From NCBI GenBank assembly GCA_944391365.1, contig CALXTH010000132.1, positions 1 through 5,781 on the forward strand: a stretch of DNA of 5,781 bases, read 5' to 3'. Shown one piece after another: positions 1-5,781 of this stretch; within the stretch, counting starts at the first letter, position 1, and each line of letters begins with the position of its first letter. Both the position numbers and the translations under genes were made by a program. The notes under the pieces were generated by a model. That model searched no databases, had not been told where the DNA came from, and saw nothing but the letters and a program-made list of their open reading frames with translations. The DNA is from an uncultured Alphaproteobacteria bacterium. Lineage in GTDB: Bacteria; Pseudomonadota; Alphaproteobacteria; RF32; CAG-239.

Positions 1-202
1 AGACGCGCAAAACACCGCTCAGGCTTTCGGCATAGACTTGCGCTGCCTGCGTCAAAAAGCCGAACACCATCACTCCCACGACAACCTCTTCCACAGTTTT
101 CTGGGACTGGGAGGTATTCACACCGCCGACTACAAAGGCAGCCTTGACATCTTTGCCCCCTGCCCCGCAGCAAAAAATCCTCAGGCTTTAAAAAAATATT
201 AA
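1..202 (+). CDS. eptA: Phosphoethanolamine-lipid A transferase, EptA-like, C-terminal end (5' truncated by window)
   Basis: Enzymes of this family are inner-membrane proteins with a periplasmic sulfatase-like domain. They transfer phosphoethanolamine from phosphatidylethanolamine to lipid A, lowering surface charge and giving polymyxin resistance. Only the last 66 codons are visible (frame starting at base 2, TAA at 200-202). They include the segment CLRQKAEHHHSHDNLFHSFL followed by a glycine-rich stretch and then SLDIFAPC. The SHDNLFH..LG block followed by Y..(L)DIFA.C near the C-terminus is what I recognise from EptA/MCR-type proteins. The two visible cysteines may form disulfides, as members of the family are disulfide-rich (inference). 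The metal site and catalytic threonine lie outside the window, so activity cannot be judged. The gene runs in the same direction as the efflux operon, 162 bases before the repressor start, with no convincing terminator between them. Family assignment is fairly secure. Substrate (lipid A or another pEtN acceptor, as with EptB/EptC) is not. Confidence 0.77.
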   Translation, partial: DAQNTAQAFGIDLRCLRQKAEHHHSHDNLFHSFLGLGGIHTADYKGSLDIFAPCPAAKNPQALKKY

Positions 203-287
203 CCATTCGCTTTTTAACATAAAGCCGTCTTTCAAAAACGGAAAGGATTCTCCCGCTAAAATATTTGTGAAAACAAGATTAAAAAAC

Positions 288-316
288 TTGACATTTTTTT
301 ATCGGAGATATACATA
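288..316 (+). promoter_or_regulatory. Sigma70-type promoter of the efflux operon
   Basis: A perfect -35 hexamer TTGACA lies at 288-293. Seventeen bases later is TACATA (311-316); an overlapping alternative, TATACA at 309-314, leaves a 15-base spacer. The 30 bases before the -35 are very A/T-rich and could act as an UP element. Transcription would start near 322-325, giving a leader of about 40 bases before the repressor start at 365. No other promoter-like sequence stands out within the three-gene operon, whose genes are almost contiguous, so this is probably the main promoter for all three. The -35 is seen directly; the exact -10 and start point are inferred. Confidence 0.7.
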
Positions 317-334
317 CAGACAAGAATGTATATA
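311..334 (+). promoter_or_regulatory. Probable AcrR/TetR-family operator overlapping the -10
   Basis: The 24-base element has half-sites TACATACA (311-318) and AATGTATATA (325-334) around a six-base centre GACAAG. Eight of twelve symmetric positions pair. From memory, the E. coli AcrR operator is also 24 bases, with half-sites TACATACA and TGTATGTA in the same register; the outer left half-site here is identical. The element covers the likely -10 and start point, so a bound repressor would block RNA polymerase. The gene just downstream encodes an AcrR-like protein, which makes autoregulation the simplest reading. Binding itself is inferred. Confidence 0.72.
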
Positions 335-348
335 TATTTTTCAAACTC

Positions 349-354
349 GGAGGA
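349..354 (+). promoter_or_regulatory. Ribosome binding site that fixes the repressor start
   Basis: GGAGGA ends ten bases before the ATG at 365. It lies downstream of the other in-frame ATG (326), which therefore has no upstream site and sits inside the operator. This makes 365 the translation start. Confidence 0.8.
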
Positions 355-364
355 CAATATCGGC

Positions 365-988
365 ATGGCAAGACGAACCAAAGAAGAAGCAGAAGAAACA
401 AAAAAAGCAATTTGTCTGGCCGCACTGGATATCTTTTGTGAAAAAGGATATTCCCGAACGACTTTTGATGAAATTGCCAAACGCATCAATCTGACCAAAG
501 GCGCCATCTACTGGCACTTTCGCAACAAAGCGGACATTCTGACGGAAATCATCCGCAAAGCTTTTATAATTTCGAACGAACGCCTGTCGCAAAACAAACC
601 CGAGATCAACAGCATTTTTGACCTGCGCGAGCGAATGCTGAATGAAGTGGAGCTGATAAAAACAGACCATCTCTACCGAAAATTCATGTTCTTTGTCATT
701 TTTCAGATGGAGTGGTCCGAAGCCATCCTGAACAAGGTCGGGAATGAAATCAAAGACCTCATCCAGCTAAGCGAAAATATCCGCAAAGAAGCATTGACAA
801 AGTCACAAAAAAATGGCGAAATAAGCGCCAACATAGATATTGAACTTTTATCCGACATTATTGCCTGCATGATCCATGGCACGCTGAAAAATATTCTCGG
901 TAATGAGATGAAAACAGATCCTTCCGTGCTCATGGCCTCTGGCTTTGACTTAATTATAAAAAATAAAAAAAAAGAAAGGTCCAAATAA
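365..988 (+). CDS. acrR: TetR/AcrR-family transcriptional repressor of the efflux operon
   Basis: A 207-residue protein, close to the usual length of AcrR/TtgR-type repressors. Family members are dimers: an N-terminal helix-turn-helix binds the operator and a C-terminal helical domain binds toxic ligands and releases the DNA. The N-terminus MARRTKEEAEETKK matches the characteristic start of AcrR-like proteins. The DNA-binding core is at about residues 33-53, with the recognition segment LTKGAIYWHF, followed by the typical K-x-D-I/L (KADIL). Residues 60-200 are helical in character but divergent, as expected of a ligand domain, so the inducer cannot be guessed. The start at 365 is chosen because of the initiator-like sequence and the GGAGGA at 349-354; an upstream ATG at 326 would add 13 residues but has no ribosome site. 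The stop overlaps the adaptor start (TAATG), so the pair is probably translationally coupled. The last codons are lysine-rich and run through an A9 tract. The gene is more A/T-rich than the pump genes. Family is certain; the symbol reflects similarity, not proven orthology. Confidence 0.9.
   Translation: MARRTKEEAEETKKAICLAALDIFCEKGYSRTTFDEIAKRINLTKGAIYWHFRNKADILTEIIRKAFIISNERLSQNKPEINSIFDLRERMLNEVELIKTDHLYRKFMFFVIFQMEWSEAILNKVGNEIKDLIQLSENIRKEALTKSQKNGEISANIDIELLSDIIACMIHGTLKNILGNEMKTDPSVLMASGFDLIIKNKKKERSK
965..973 (+). repeat. A9 homopolymer at the repressor 3' end
   Basis: Nine adenines encode three lysines (AAA AAA AAA, then GAA) shortly before the repressor stop. Runs of this length are known sites of RNA polymerase and replication slippage. 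Gain of one A, or a -1 ribosomal slip, would bypass the TAA at 986-988 and continue through R-K-V-Q-I into the adaptor ATG frame without a stop. The purine-rich AGAAAGG at 973-979, partly within the tract, also serves as the probable adaptor ribosome site, eight bases before its ATG. The tract and frames are seen directly; any use of slippage is speculation. Confidence 0.6.
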
Positions 989-2319
989 TGAAATTAGGAA
1001 CAGTAAGTAACAGAAAAATCTTAAAACAAACAGCTCTCTTATTACTCTGCGGTGTTGCCGGCTGGTACCTCAAAGGCAAACTCACTCCATCTATCCCGTT
1101 TGGAGCCGGGGGCAGCAACGAAACCTATGTCTTAATTCAGGAACTGGAAACCGCTGACATCAGCAACAAACAAAGCTACATCGGCCACGTCGAAGCCATC
1201 AAAAGCGTCAACCTCATCCCGCAGGTCTCCGGCTATGTCGAAAAAGTCTTATTCCAAGAAGGAAGCTACGTTGAACAGGGTGATATCCTGTTTATTATTG
1301 AACAAAAACGTTACCTGGCCAATCTTGAACTGAGAAAAGCAGAACTTGAAAGCGCCAAAGCCAATCTGGTCCGCGCCGAACGTGACTTCAAACGCCAAGC
1401 TCAGCTGTCCAAACAGAACTACGCCTCAAAAGCCACTTTCGATACGGCAGAAAGCACTTACCTGCAGGCCAAAGCCGCTGTTTCCCAGGCTGAAGCCAAC
1501 TTAGACCTCGCTGAAATTGACTTAGGCTACACCGAAATCAAAGCCCCTATCTCGGGCTACATCGGCAAGGCGCTGGTCACTGAAGGCAACTACGTCAGTT
1601 CTTCAGCTCAAAATCTGGCCCGCATTGTCCAAACCAACCCGATTCGTGTTGCTTTCTCCGTCTCGGACAAAGAATATCTGAATACCAAATTATTCAATCA
1701 GCAAAACGGTGAAAACGCCATCCGCAGTGAAATCGTCCTGCCCAACGGCAAAGTGATTGAAAACCATTTCAAATCACGCTTCACCGATAATGAAATTAAT
1801 TCGGATACGGCAACAATCGCCGTCTATGCGGAATATCGCAACGACGAAAATCTGCTCATTCCCGGCAACTATGTTGATGTCAAAATCGGCCCCAAAGACT
1901 CTCAGGAAGTCCTGCTTGTTCCTCAATCAGCCATTGCTCAGGATGAACACGGAAACTACGTCATGGTCGTCAACAACAATATCGCCGAACAGCGCCGTGT
2001 CACACTCGGTGACGCCATCGGCGCCAAACAAATCGTCAAAACAGGTTTAACCCTTAACGACAAAGTCATCATTCAGGGGCTGCAAAAAGTCACCAATGGC
2101 GCCAAAGTAAAAGCTCAGCTGGTCACCGGAGAAAAAGCCTCCCCGGCTGAAGGAACCAATACCCCGGCCTCTTCTGCCGCCGACATCACGCCTGAAACCA
2201 TTGTTGAAGACAACCATCCGGTTGCCCCGGCAATTCAGGCATCTGAGGTTGACATCAATTCGCCGATCATCAACAACGAAACCTTACTTGATGAAGCTCA
2301 AACCCCGGAGGAAAAATAG
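988..2319 (+). CDS. acrA: RND efflux periplasmic adaptor (membrane fusion protein, AcrA/MexA family)
   Basis: A 443-residue protein that would link the inner-membrane transporter to an outer-membrane channel. Residues 1-14 are basic, followed by a short hydrophobic segment at about 15-28. Cys21 sits in LLLLCG, a poor lipobox (leucine at -1), so a signal-anchor seems more likely than a lipoprotein, though this is open. Two lipoyl half-motifs are clear at about 79-105 (VSGYVEKVLFQEGSYVEQGD) and 180-206 (containing KAPISGYIG and EGNYV). Between them, 107-176 is an Ala/Glu/Lys-rich coiled-coil hairpin. The beta-barrel domain covers about 215-300, including IPGNYVDVKI, and the membrane-proximal domain about 305-378 (LLVPQSAIAQDEHGNYVMVV; then G-L-x3-D-K-V-I-x-x-G-L). 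A Pro/Ala/Glu-rich tail of about 60 residues follows, making it longer than E. coli AcrA (397). The start overlaps the repressor stop by one base, with a weak AGAAAGG site, suggesting coupled translation. Family assignment is secure; the symbol is by similarity. Confidence 0.93.
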   Translation: MKLGTVSNRKILKQTALLLLCGVAGWYLKGKLTPSIPFGAGGSNETYVLIQELETADISNKQSYIGHVEAIKSVNLIPQVSGYVEKVLFQEGSYVEQGDILFIIEQKRYLANLELRKAELESAKANLVRAERDFKRQAQLSKQNYASKATFDTAESTYLQAKAAVSQAEANLDLAEIDLGYTEIKAPISGYIGKALVTEGNYVSSSAQNLARIVQTNPIRVAFSVSDKEYLNTKLFNQQNGENAIRSEIVLPNGKVIENHFKSRFTDNEINSDTATIAVYAEYRNDENLLIPGNYVDVKIGPKDSQEVLLVPQSAIAQDEHGNYVMVVNNNIAEQRRVTLGDAIGAKQIVKTGLTLNDKVIIQGLQKVTNGAKVKAQLVTGEKASPAEGTNTPASSAADITPETIVEDNHPVAPAIQASEVDINSPIINNETLLDEAQTPEEK

Positions 2320-2322
2320 TCT

Positions 2323-5300
2323 ATGTTTTCACGCATTTTCATTGAACGCCCCCGCTTTGCGATGGTCATATCCATCGTATTAACACTGGCCGGCGCAATT
2401 TCAATTTTTTCGCTGCCGATTTCGCTTTACCCTGAAATCACACCACCGATGGTAACCGTTTCCGCCAACTACCCGGGCGCCAGCGCAGAAGTGTTGGCAA
2501 AAACCGTCGGTATCCCGATTGAACAGGAAATCAACGGTGTTGAAGACATGCTCTACATGGATTCTTCTTCCCAAAACGACGGCTCTTATTCACTATCTGT
2601 CTCTTTTGAGGTCGGCACCGACCCTGATATGGCTCAGGTAAAAGTCCAAAACCGCGTCCAACAGGCCACACCGAAACTCCCGCAGGAAGTTCAGCGCCAG
2701 GGCATCAGCGTCACCCGCCGTTCCTCTGACATTCTGGGCTTTTTGACGGCCCGCTCTCCCAAAGGAACTCATGACACAAAATTCATCAGCGACTACGTCC
2801 AAAACAACATCAAAAACAATCTGGCGCGTATCAATGGTGTCGGTGAAGTCAGCGTTCACGCGCCGGCGCTCAGCATGCGCGTCTGGCTGAATGCCAATAA
2901 ACTGAGTGCGTTAAACCTGCCGGTTGCCAGCGTTATCTCGGCAATTGAAGGACAAAACTACCAACCTTCACTCGGCAGCATCGGCGCCATGCCTGGTGAC
3001 GGTGAACAACAAATGGTTTACACCCTGCAAACCCAGGGACGTATTAATGAGGCTGAAGAATTTGGCAACATTATTGTCAGGACGGCTGAAGACGGCGGCC
3101 TTGTCAAATTAAAAGACGTCGCCAAGGTTGAAATCGGCACGGAAAGCTACAACGTTGAATCAACCCTTGACGGCAGTCCGTCCGTTTCCATCATGTTAAA
3201 CCTATCTTCCGGAGCCAACGCGCTTGACACGATGGAAGCCGTCAAAGCCGAACTGAACCGGTTAGCAGAACTATATCCTGAAGATTTTCAGATTGATATT
3301 ACCTATGATGCAACCTTATACATCACCGCGTCAATCGAAGAAGTTGTCTTCACGCTGGTTCTGACTTTTGCACTGGTTATCGGCGTCTGCTATGTCTTTT
3401 TGCAGGACTGGCGCGCCACGCTGGTTCCGTCCCTGACCATTCCGGTCTCCCTGTTTGCCACTTTCGCCGTCATGATGGCTCTGAGCTACAGTATCAACAT
3501 GCTGACCCTGTTCGGACTGGTTCTGGCCATCGGCCTTGTGGTGGACGATGCCATTGTGGTGGTTGAACGTGTCCTTTACCTGATGGAAACTGAAAAACTT
3601 TCTCCGAAAGAAGCAACGATTAAAGCCATGGAACAGGTCTCCAGCGCGGTTATCGCCACAACGCTGGTGCTGTTGGCAATCTTTGTTCCGGTCGCATTCA
3701 TGGGCGGAATTACCGGTAAAATTTACCAACAATTCGCCATCACCATTTCCACATCAGTTGCTTTCTCCGGCTTAAACGCACTGACTCTGTCCCCGGCCTT
3801 GTGCGCCACATTGCTGCGCCCGCTCAAAGAAGTTAAATCGGGCCCCCTGCACTGGTTCAATATGGGGCTGGGCAAAGCCAGAAACCGTTATATTGCCGTG
3901 GTAGCCATTATTGCCCGCAAAGTCAGCGTCATTGCTCTGATTTTGGGGTTGCTGGTTGCCGGTAACTTCGCTTTTCTGAAAATGAGCCAAACTTCATTTA
4001 TTCCCAATGAAGACCAGGGTGTTATCTTGGCTGACTTCCAGCTGCCGGAAGGCGCTTCGCTGGAAAGAACCCGTCAGGTCATCAAAAACCTCTACCCGGT
4101 CATGAAAAATGAAGAAGGCGTCAACAGCGTCATGACCATTCTCGGCTACAGTATCATCGGCGGCGCCGGTGAAAACGTCGCATTCTCGGTCATCACGCTT
4201 GCCCCGTGGAATGAGCGCAAAAGCGATGAGCTTTATTCCACCAATATCTTGAACCGGATTAAAGCAAAAATCGGTGACACCCCGGAAGCCTCAATCAATA
4301 TGTTTGAATTTCCGGCCATTCCGGGGCTGGGAACCAGCGGTGGTATGGACTATCGTCTGCAGGCACTTGACAGCTCTGATTCCAACGAGCTCTACACCAC
4401 CATGCAGGGTTTTCTGGGTAAACTGAATGCCGCCCGGGGTATCATCTCCTATGCATATTCCACCTTCACCTCTCAAACACCGCATGTTAATATTGAGATA
4501 GAAAAGGAAAAAGCCGAAAGCATGGGAATTGCCATTGGCGACATCTATACAATCCTGCAAAATTACCTCGGCTCAACTTACGTCAACGACGTAAATTTCG
4601 GAACCCAGGTCAACAAAGTGATTATCCAATCCGACTGGCCGTATCGTAAAGACATGGATTCAATAAAGAACCTCTATGTCCAAAACAAAAACGGCGACAT
4701 GGTACCGCTCGGAACAATCATCAAACTGTCCCACGTTCTGGCACCACGAACCGTCGAACGCTACAACCAGTATCCGGCGGCAACCATCACAGCCGTCCAG
4801 AATCAGGAGATCAGTTCCGGTCAGGCCATGGCCGCGGTTGAAGAACTGTCCAAGAGCCTGCCCAAAGGCTATAGCTATGAATGGTCGGGCATGAGCTTCC
4901 AGGAAAAAGGCACCCAGGGTCAAATTGGATACCTGATTGTTTTGGCCATGACCTTCGGCTATCTGTTCCTCGTTGCCCAATACGAAAGCTGGGCCATGCC
5001 GATTCCGGTTCTGACCTCGGTAACGGTGGCCATGCTCGGTGCACTGGCCGGTCTGTTCATCTCAGGCCAATCCCTCAGCATTTATGCTCAGCTGGGATTG
5101 ATCTTGCTGGTCGGTCTGGCGTGCAAAAACGCCATTCTGATTGTCGAATTCGCTAAGGAAGAAAGAGAAAAAGGCGCCACTATCGTCCGCGCGGCCATGA
5201 ACGGAACCAAAGAACGTTTCCGTGCCGTTTTGATGACCGCATTCACCTTCATCCTTGGTGTTTTCCCGATGATCGTCGCAACCGGCGCCGGCGCGGCCAG

Positions 5301-5439
5301 CCGTGTGGCTATCGGCGTCCCGGTTTTCTACGGCATGCTGATTGGAACGGCCGGCGGCTTACTGATAATTCCGCTGCTTTATGTTTTGTTTGAAACCTTG
5401 AGAGAAAAAACTTATTCCCGCAAGAAAAAAGCAAAATAA
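2323..5439 (+). CDS. acrB: RND multidrug efflux transporter, HAE1 type (AcrB/MexB family), inner-membrane permease
   Basis: A 1038-residue proton-driven trimeric exporter; E. coli AcrB has 1049. The order is complete: TM1 (about 10-29), first large periplasmic loop (30-338), TM2-TM6 (340-497), cytoplasmic linker, TM7 (534-551), second periplasmic loop (552-866), and TM8-TM12 (867-1024), ending in a basic tail. The proton relay is intact: D408 and D409 in GLVVDDAIVVVE (TM4), K935 in ACKNAILIVEF (TM10), and R965 and T972 in ERFRAVLMTAF (TM11), matching AcrB D407, D408, K940, R971 and T978. Other signatures are the N-terminus FIERPRFA, SLYPEITPP, NYPGAS, TSFIPNEDQG and FPAIPGLGTSGG. The six phenylalanines of the AcrB deep pocket are not conserved, so the substrate range probably differs. 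A good ribosome site, GGAGGA at 2307-2312, lies within the end of the adaptor gene, and the ATG follows the adaptor TAG by three bases. No outer-membrane factor gene follows. Family is certain; substrate is unknown. Confidence 0.96.
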   Translation: MFSRIFIERPRFAMVISIVLTLAGAISIFSLPISLYPEITPPMVTVSANYPGASAEVLAKTVGIPIEQEINGVEDMLYMDSSSQNDGSYSLSVSFEVGTDPDMAQVKVQNRVQQATPKLPQEVQRQGISVTRRSSDILGFLTARSPKGTHDTKFISDYVQNNIKNNLARINGVGEVSVHAPALSMRVWLNANKLSALNLPVASVISAIEGQNYQPSLGSIGAMPGDGEQQMVYTLQTQGRINEAEEFGNIIVRTAEDGGLVKLKDVAKVEIGTESYNVESTLDGSPSVSIMLNLSSGANALDTMEAVKAELNRLAELYPEDFQIDITYDATLYITASIEEVVFTLVLTFALVIGVCYVFLQDWRATLVPSLTIPVSLFATFAVMMALSYSINMLTLFGLVLAIGLVVDDAIVVVERVLYLMETEKLSPKEATIKAMEQVSSAVIATTLVLLAIFVPVAFMGGITGKIYQQFAITISTSVAFSGLNALTLSPALCATLLRPLKEVKSGPLHWFNMGLGKARNRYIAVVAIIARKVSVIALILGLLVAGNFAFLKMSQTSFIPNEDQGVILADFQLPEGASLERTRQVIKNLYPVMKNEEGVNSVMTILGYSIIGGAGENVAFSVITLAPWNERKSDELYSTNILNRIKAKIGDTPEASINMFEFPAIPGLGTSGGMDYRLQALDSSDSNELYTTMQGFLGKLNAARGIISYAYSTFTSQTPHVNIEIEKEKAESMGIAIGDIYTILQNYLGSTYVNDVNFGTQVNKVIIQSDWPYRKDMDSIKNLYVQNKNGDMVPLGTIIKLSHVLAPRTVERYNQYPAATITAVQNQEISSGQAMAAVEELSKSLPKGYSYEWSGMSFQEKGTQGQIGYLIVLAMTFGYLFLVAQYESWAMPIPVLTSVTVAMLGALAGLFISGQSLSIYAQLGLILLVGLACKNAILIVEFAKEEREKGATIVRAAMNGTKERFRAVLMTAFTFILGVFPMIVATGAGAASRVAIGVPVFYGMLIGTAGGLLIIPLLYVLFETLREKTYSRKKKAK

Positions 5440-5450
5440 CCAGAAACAGG

Positions 5451-5488
5451 AAAACCCCTTTGCTTGTCAGATGAGCAAAGGGGTTTTT
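5451..5488 (+). terminator. Rho-independent terminator of the efflux operon
   Basis: A perfect inverted repeat begins 12 bases after the transporter stop. The left arm AAAACCCCTTTGCT (5451-5464) pairs with AGCAAAGGGGTTTT (5474-5487) around a nine-base loop, and a five-T run occupies 5484-5488. Read on the minus strand, the same hairpin ends in TTTT, so it may also stop transcripts from the convergent fmt gene, less efficiently. It closes the operon after the transporter gene. Confidence 0.92.
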
Positions 5489-5494
5489 CATTAT

Positions 5495-5512
5495 CCGGCA
5501 AACCGGCGCCGG
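5495..5512. repeat. GC-rich palindromic element between convergent genes
   Basis: CCGGC at 5495-5499 can pair with GCCGG at 5508-5512, and CCGGCGCCGG (5503-5512) is itself a perfect ten-base palindrome. It lies between the terminator and the fmt stop. No T-run follows on either strand, so it is not an obvious terminator. I assign no function. Confidence 0.4.
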
Positions 5513-5529
5513 CCAAACATTATCGCCTC

Positions 5530-5781
5530 CTAAAACATTAACCGGATTCCCAAACCGTCGTCCCGGCATCCCCGCAAAAAATCAGCTGCCGCCATCGGCT
5601 TTTTACCTTCTTTCTGAATAGTCAAAATTTCCAGCCCCTTATCAGCACAGGCCACGACCAAACGCTTATCAGCCTCAACAATTTCGCCCGATCGTCCCTG
5701 CACATCGGCCACCCGAGCCTCAAAAACCTTAAAACGTTCGCCTCCCGCCACAAAAAACATCGCCGGATGGGGATTAAATGC
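5530..5781 (-). CDS. fmt: Methionyl-tRNA formyltransferase, C-terminal end (5' part outside window)
   Basis: Fmt formylates the initiator methionyl-tRNA from 10-formyltetrahydrofolate in the cytoplasm, allowing normal translation initiation. The visible 83 residues, read from the window edge, begin AFNPHPAMFF, the hallmark (R)AFNP.P(G/A)..F segment at the junction of the catalytic and C-terminal domains. They continue through a beta-rich stretch and end with the diagnostic block LTIQKEGKKPMAAADFLRG, a short tail and TAG (complement of 5530-5532). This C-terminal domain has an OB-like fold and helps bind tRNA. An ATG at 5758-5760 is internal: the frame stays open through the edge with recognisable Fmt sequence, so the true start lies beyond the window. 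The usual 10-formyl-THF-binding and catalytic residues are not visible. The gene is convergent with the efflux operon. I see no sign of damage in the visible part. Confidence 0.9.
   Translation of the reverse strand, partial: AFNPHPAMFFVAGGERFKVFEARVADVQGRSGEIVEADKRLVVACADKGLEILTIQKEGKKPMAAADFLRGCRDDGLGIRLMF

Noticed and set aside
222..240. Possible terminator after the EptA-like gene (CCGTCTTT / AAAAACGG)
   Set aside because: Left and right arms leave almost no loop, contain a mismatch, and are not followed by a T-run.
326..364. Longer repressor start at the ATG at 326
   Set aside because: That ATG lies inside the operator at the probable transcription start and has no ribosome site. The ATG at 365 has GGAGGA ten bases upstream and gives the characteristic MARRTKEEAEET start.
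256..507. Minus-strand ORF across the promoter and repressor start, suggesting a divergent gene
   Set aside because: It would run through the promoter, operator and conserved helix-turn-helix codons. Its translation resembles no family I know.
1048..1053. Adaptor Cys21 as a lipoprotein acylation site
   Set aside because: The sequence LLLLCG has leucine at -1 instead of Gly/Ala/Ser, so it does not fit the lipobox well. Kept only as a possibility in the gene entry.
3331..3732. 133-residue minus-strand ORF inside the transporter gene
   Set aside because: It is rich in His, Gln, Asn and Asp, as expected of the antisense of a hydrophobic coding region, and it overlaps the conserved TM2-TM6 region. 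It is a shadow.
4660..5044. Minus-strand ORFs over the second half of the transporter gene
   Set aside because: They lie antisense to conserved transporter sequence, have no recognisable family features and no ribosome sites; coding shadows.
5495..5514. GC-rich palindrome as a separate terminator for fmt
   Set aside because: No T-run follows it on the minus strand (the following bases read ATAATGAAAAACC). The hairpin at 5451-5488 is a better candidate.
1..5781. CRISPR array, tRNA or rRNA gene, insertion sequence, riboswitch
   Set aside because: I saw no direct-repeat/spacer pattern, no cloverleaf-like or rRNA-like segment, no transposase-like protein and no gap large enough for a typical riboswitch. 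The longest gene-free stretch is about 160 bases.

Overview
The window is bacterial and Gram-negative. It encodes a tripartite inner-membrane/periplasmic efflux system and the end of a lipid A-modifying enzyme, which only make sense with an outer membrane. The family types (EptA-like phosphoethanolamine transferase, AcrR/AcrA/AcrB-like operon, Fmt) point to a proteobacterium. The Fmt tail (GKKPMAAADFLRG) looks somewhat alphaproteobacterial to me, but I cannot place the genus. Composition is moderate in GC, and the regulator gene and its upstream region are visibly more A/T-rich than the two pump genes.

Layout, left to right. Positions 1-202 (+) hold the last 66 codons of an EptA-like phosphoethanolamine-lipid A transferase. 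Positions 203-364 are the control region of the efflux operon: an A/T-rich stretch, a TTGACA -35 box, and an imperfect palindrome at 311-334 that closely resembles the E. coli AcrR operator and overlaps the probable -10. Then come three tightly packed genes: a TetR/AcrR-family repressor (365-988), an RND periplasmic adaptor (988-2319, start overlapping the previous stop by one base) and an RND inner-membrane transporter of the HAE1 type (2323-5439, three bases after the adaptor stop). A strong hairpin terminator (5451-5488) closes the operon. On the minus strand, 5530-5781 is the C-terminal end of methionyl-tRNA formyltransferase (fmt), convergent with the operon.

How it works together. The repressor is the first gene of the operon whose promoter it probably occupies, so one operator would set repressor and pump levels together, with release when a ligand binds the repressor. 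The transporter would take substrates from the periplasm and outer leaflet using the proton gradient, and the adaptor would couple it to an outer-membrane channel. No outer-membrane factor is encoded before the terminator, so a TolC-like partner must come from elsewhere.

I see no undescribed system here. The points most worth checking are the conserved operator, an A9 tract that could fuse repressor and adaptor by one-base slippage, and loss of the AcrB phenylalanine cluster in the drug pocket of the transporter.
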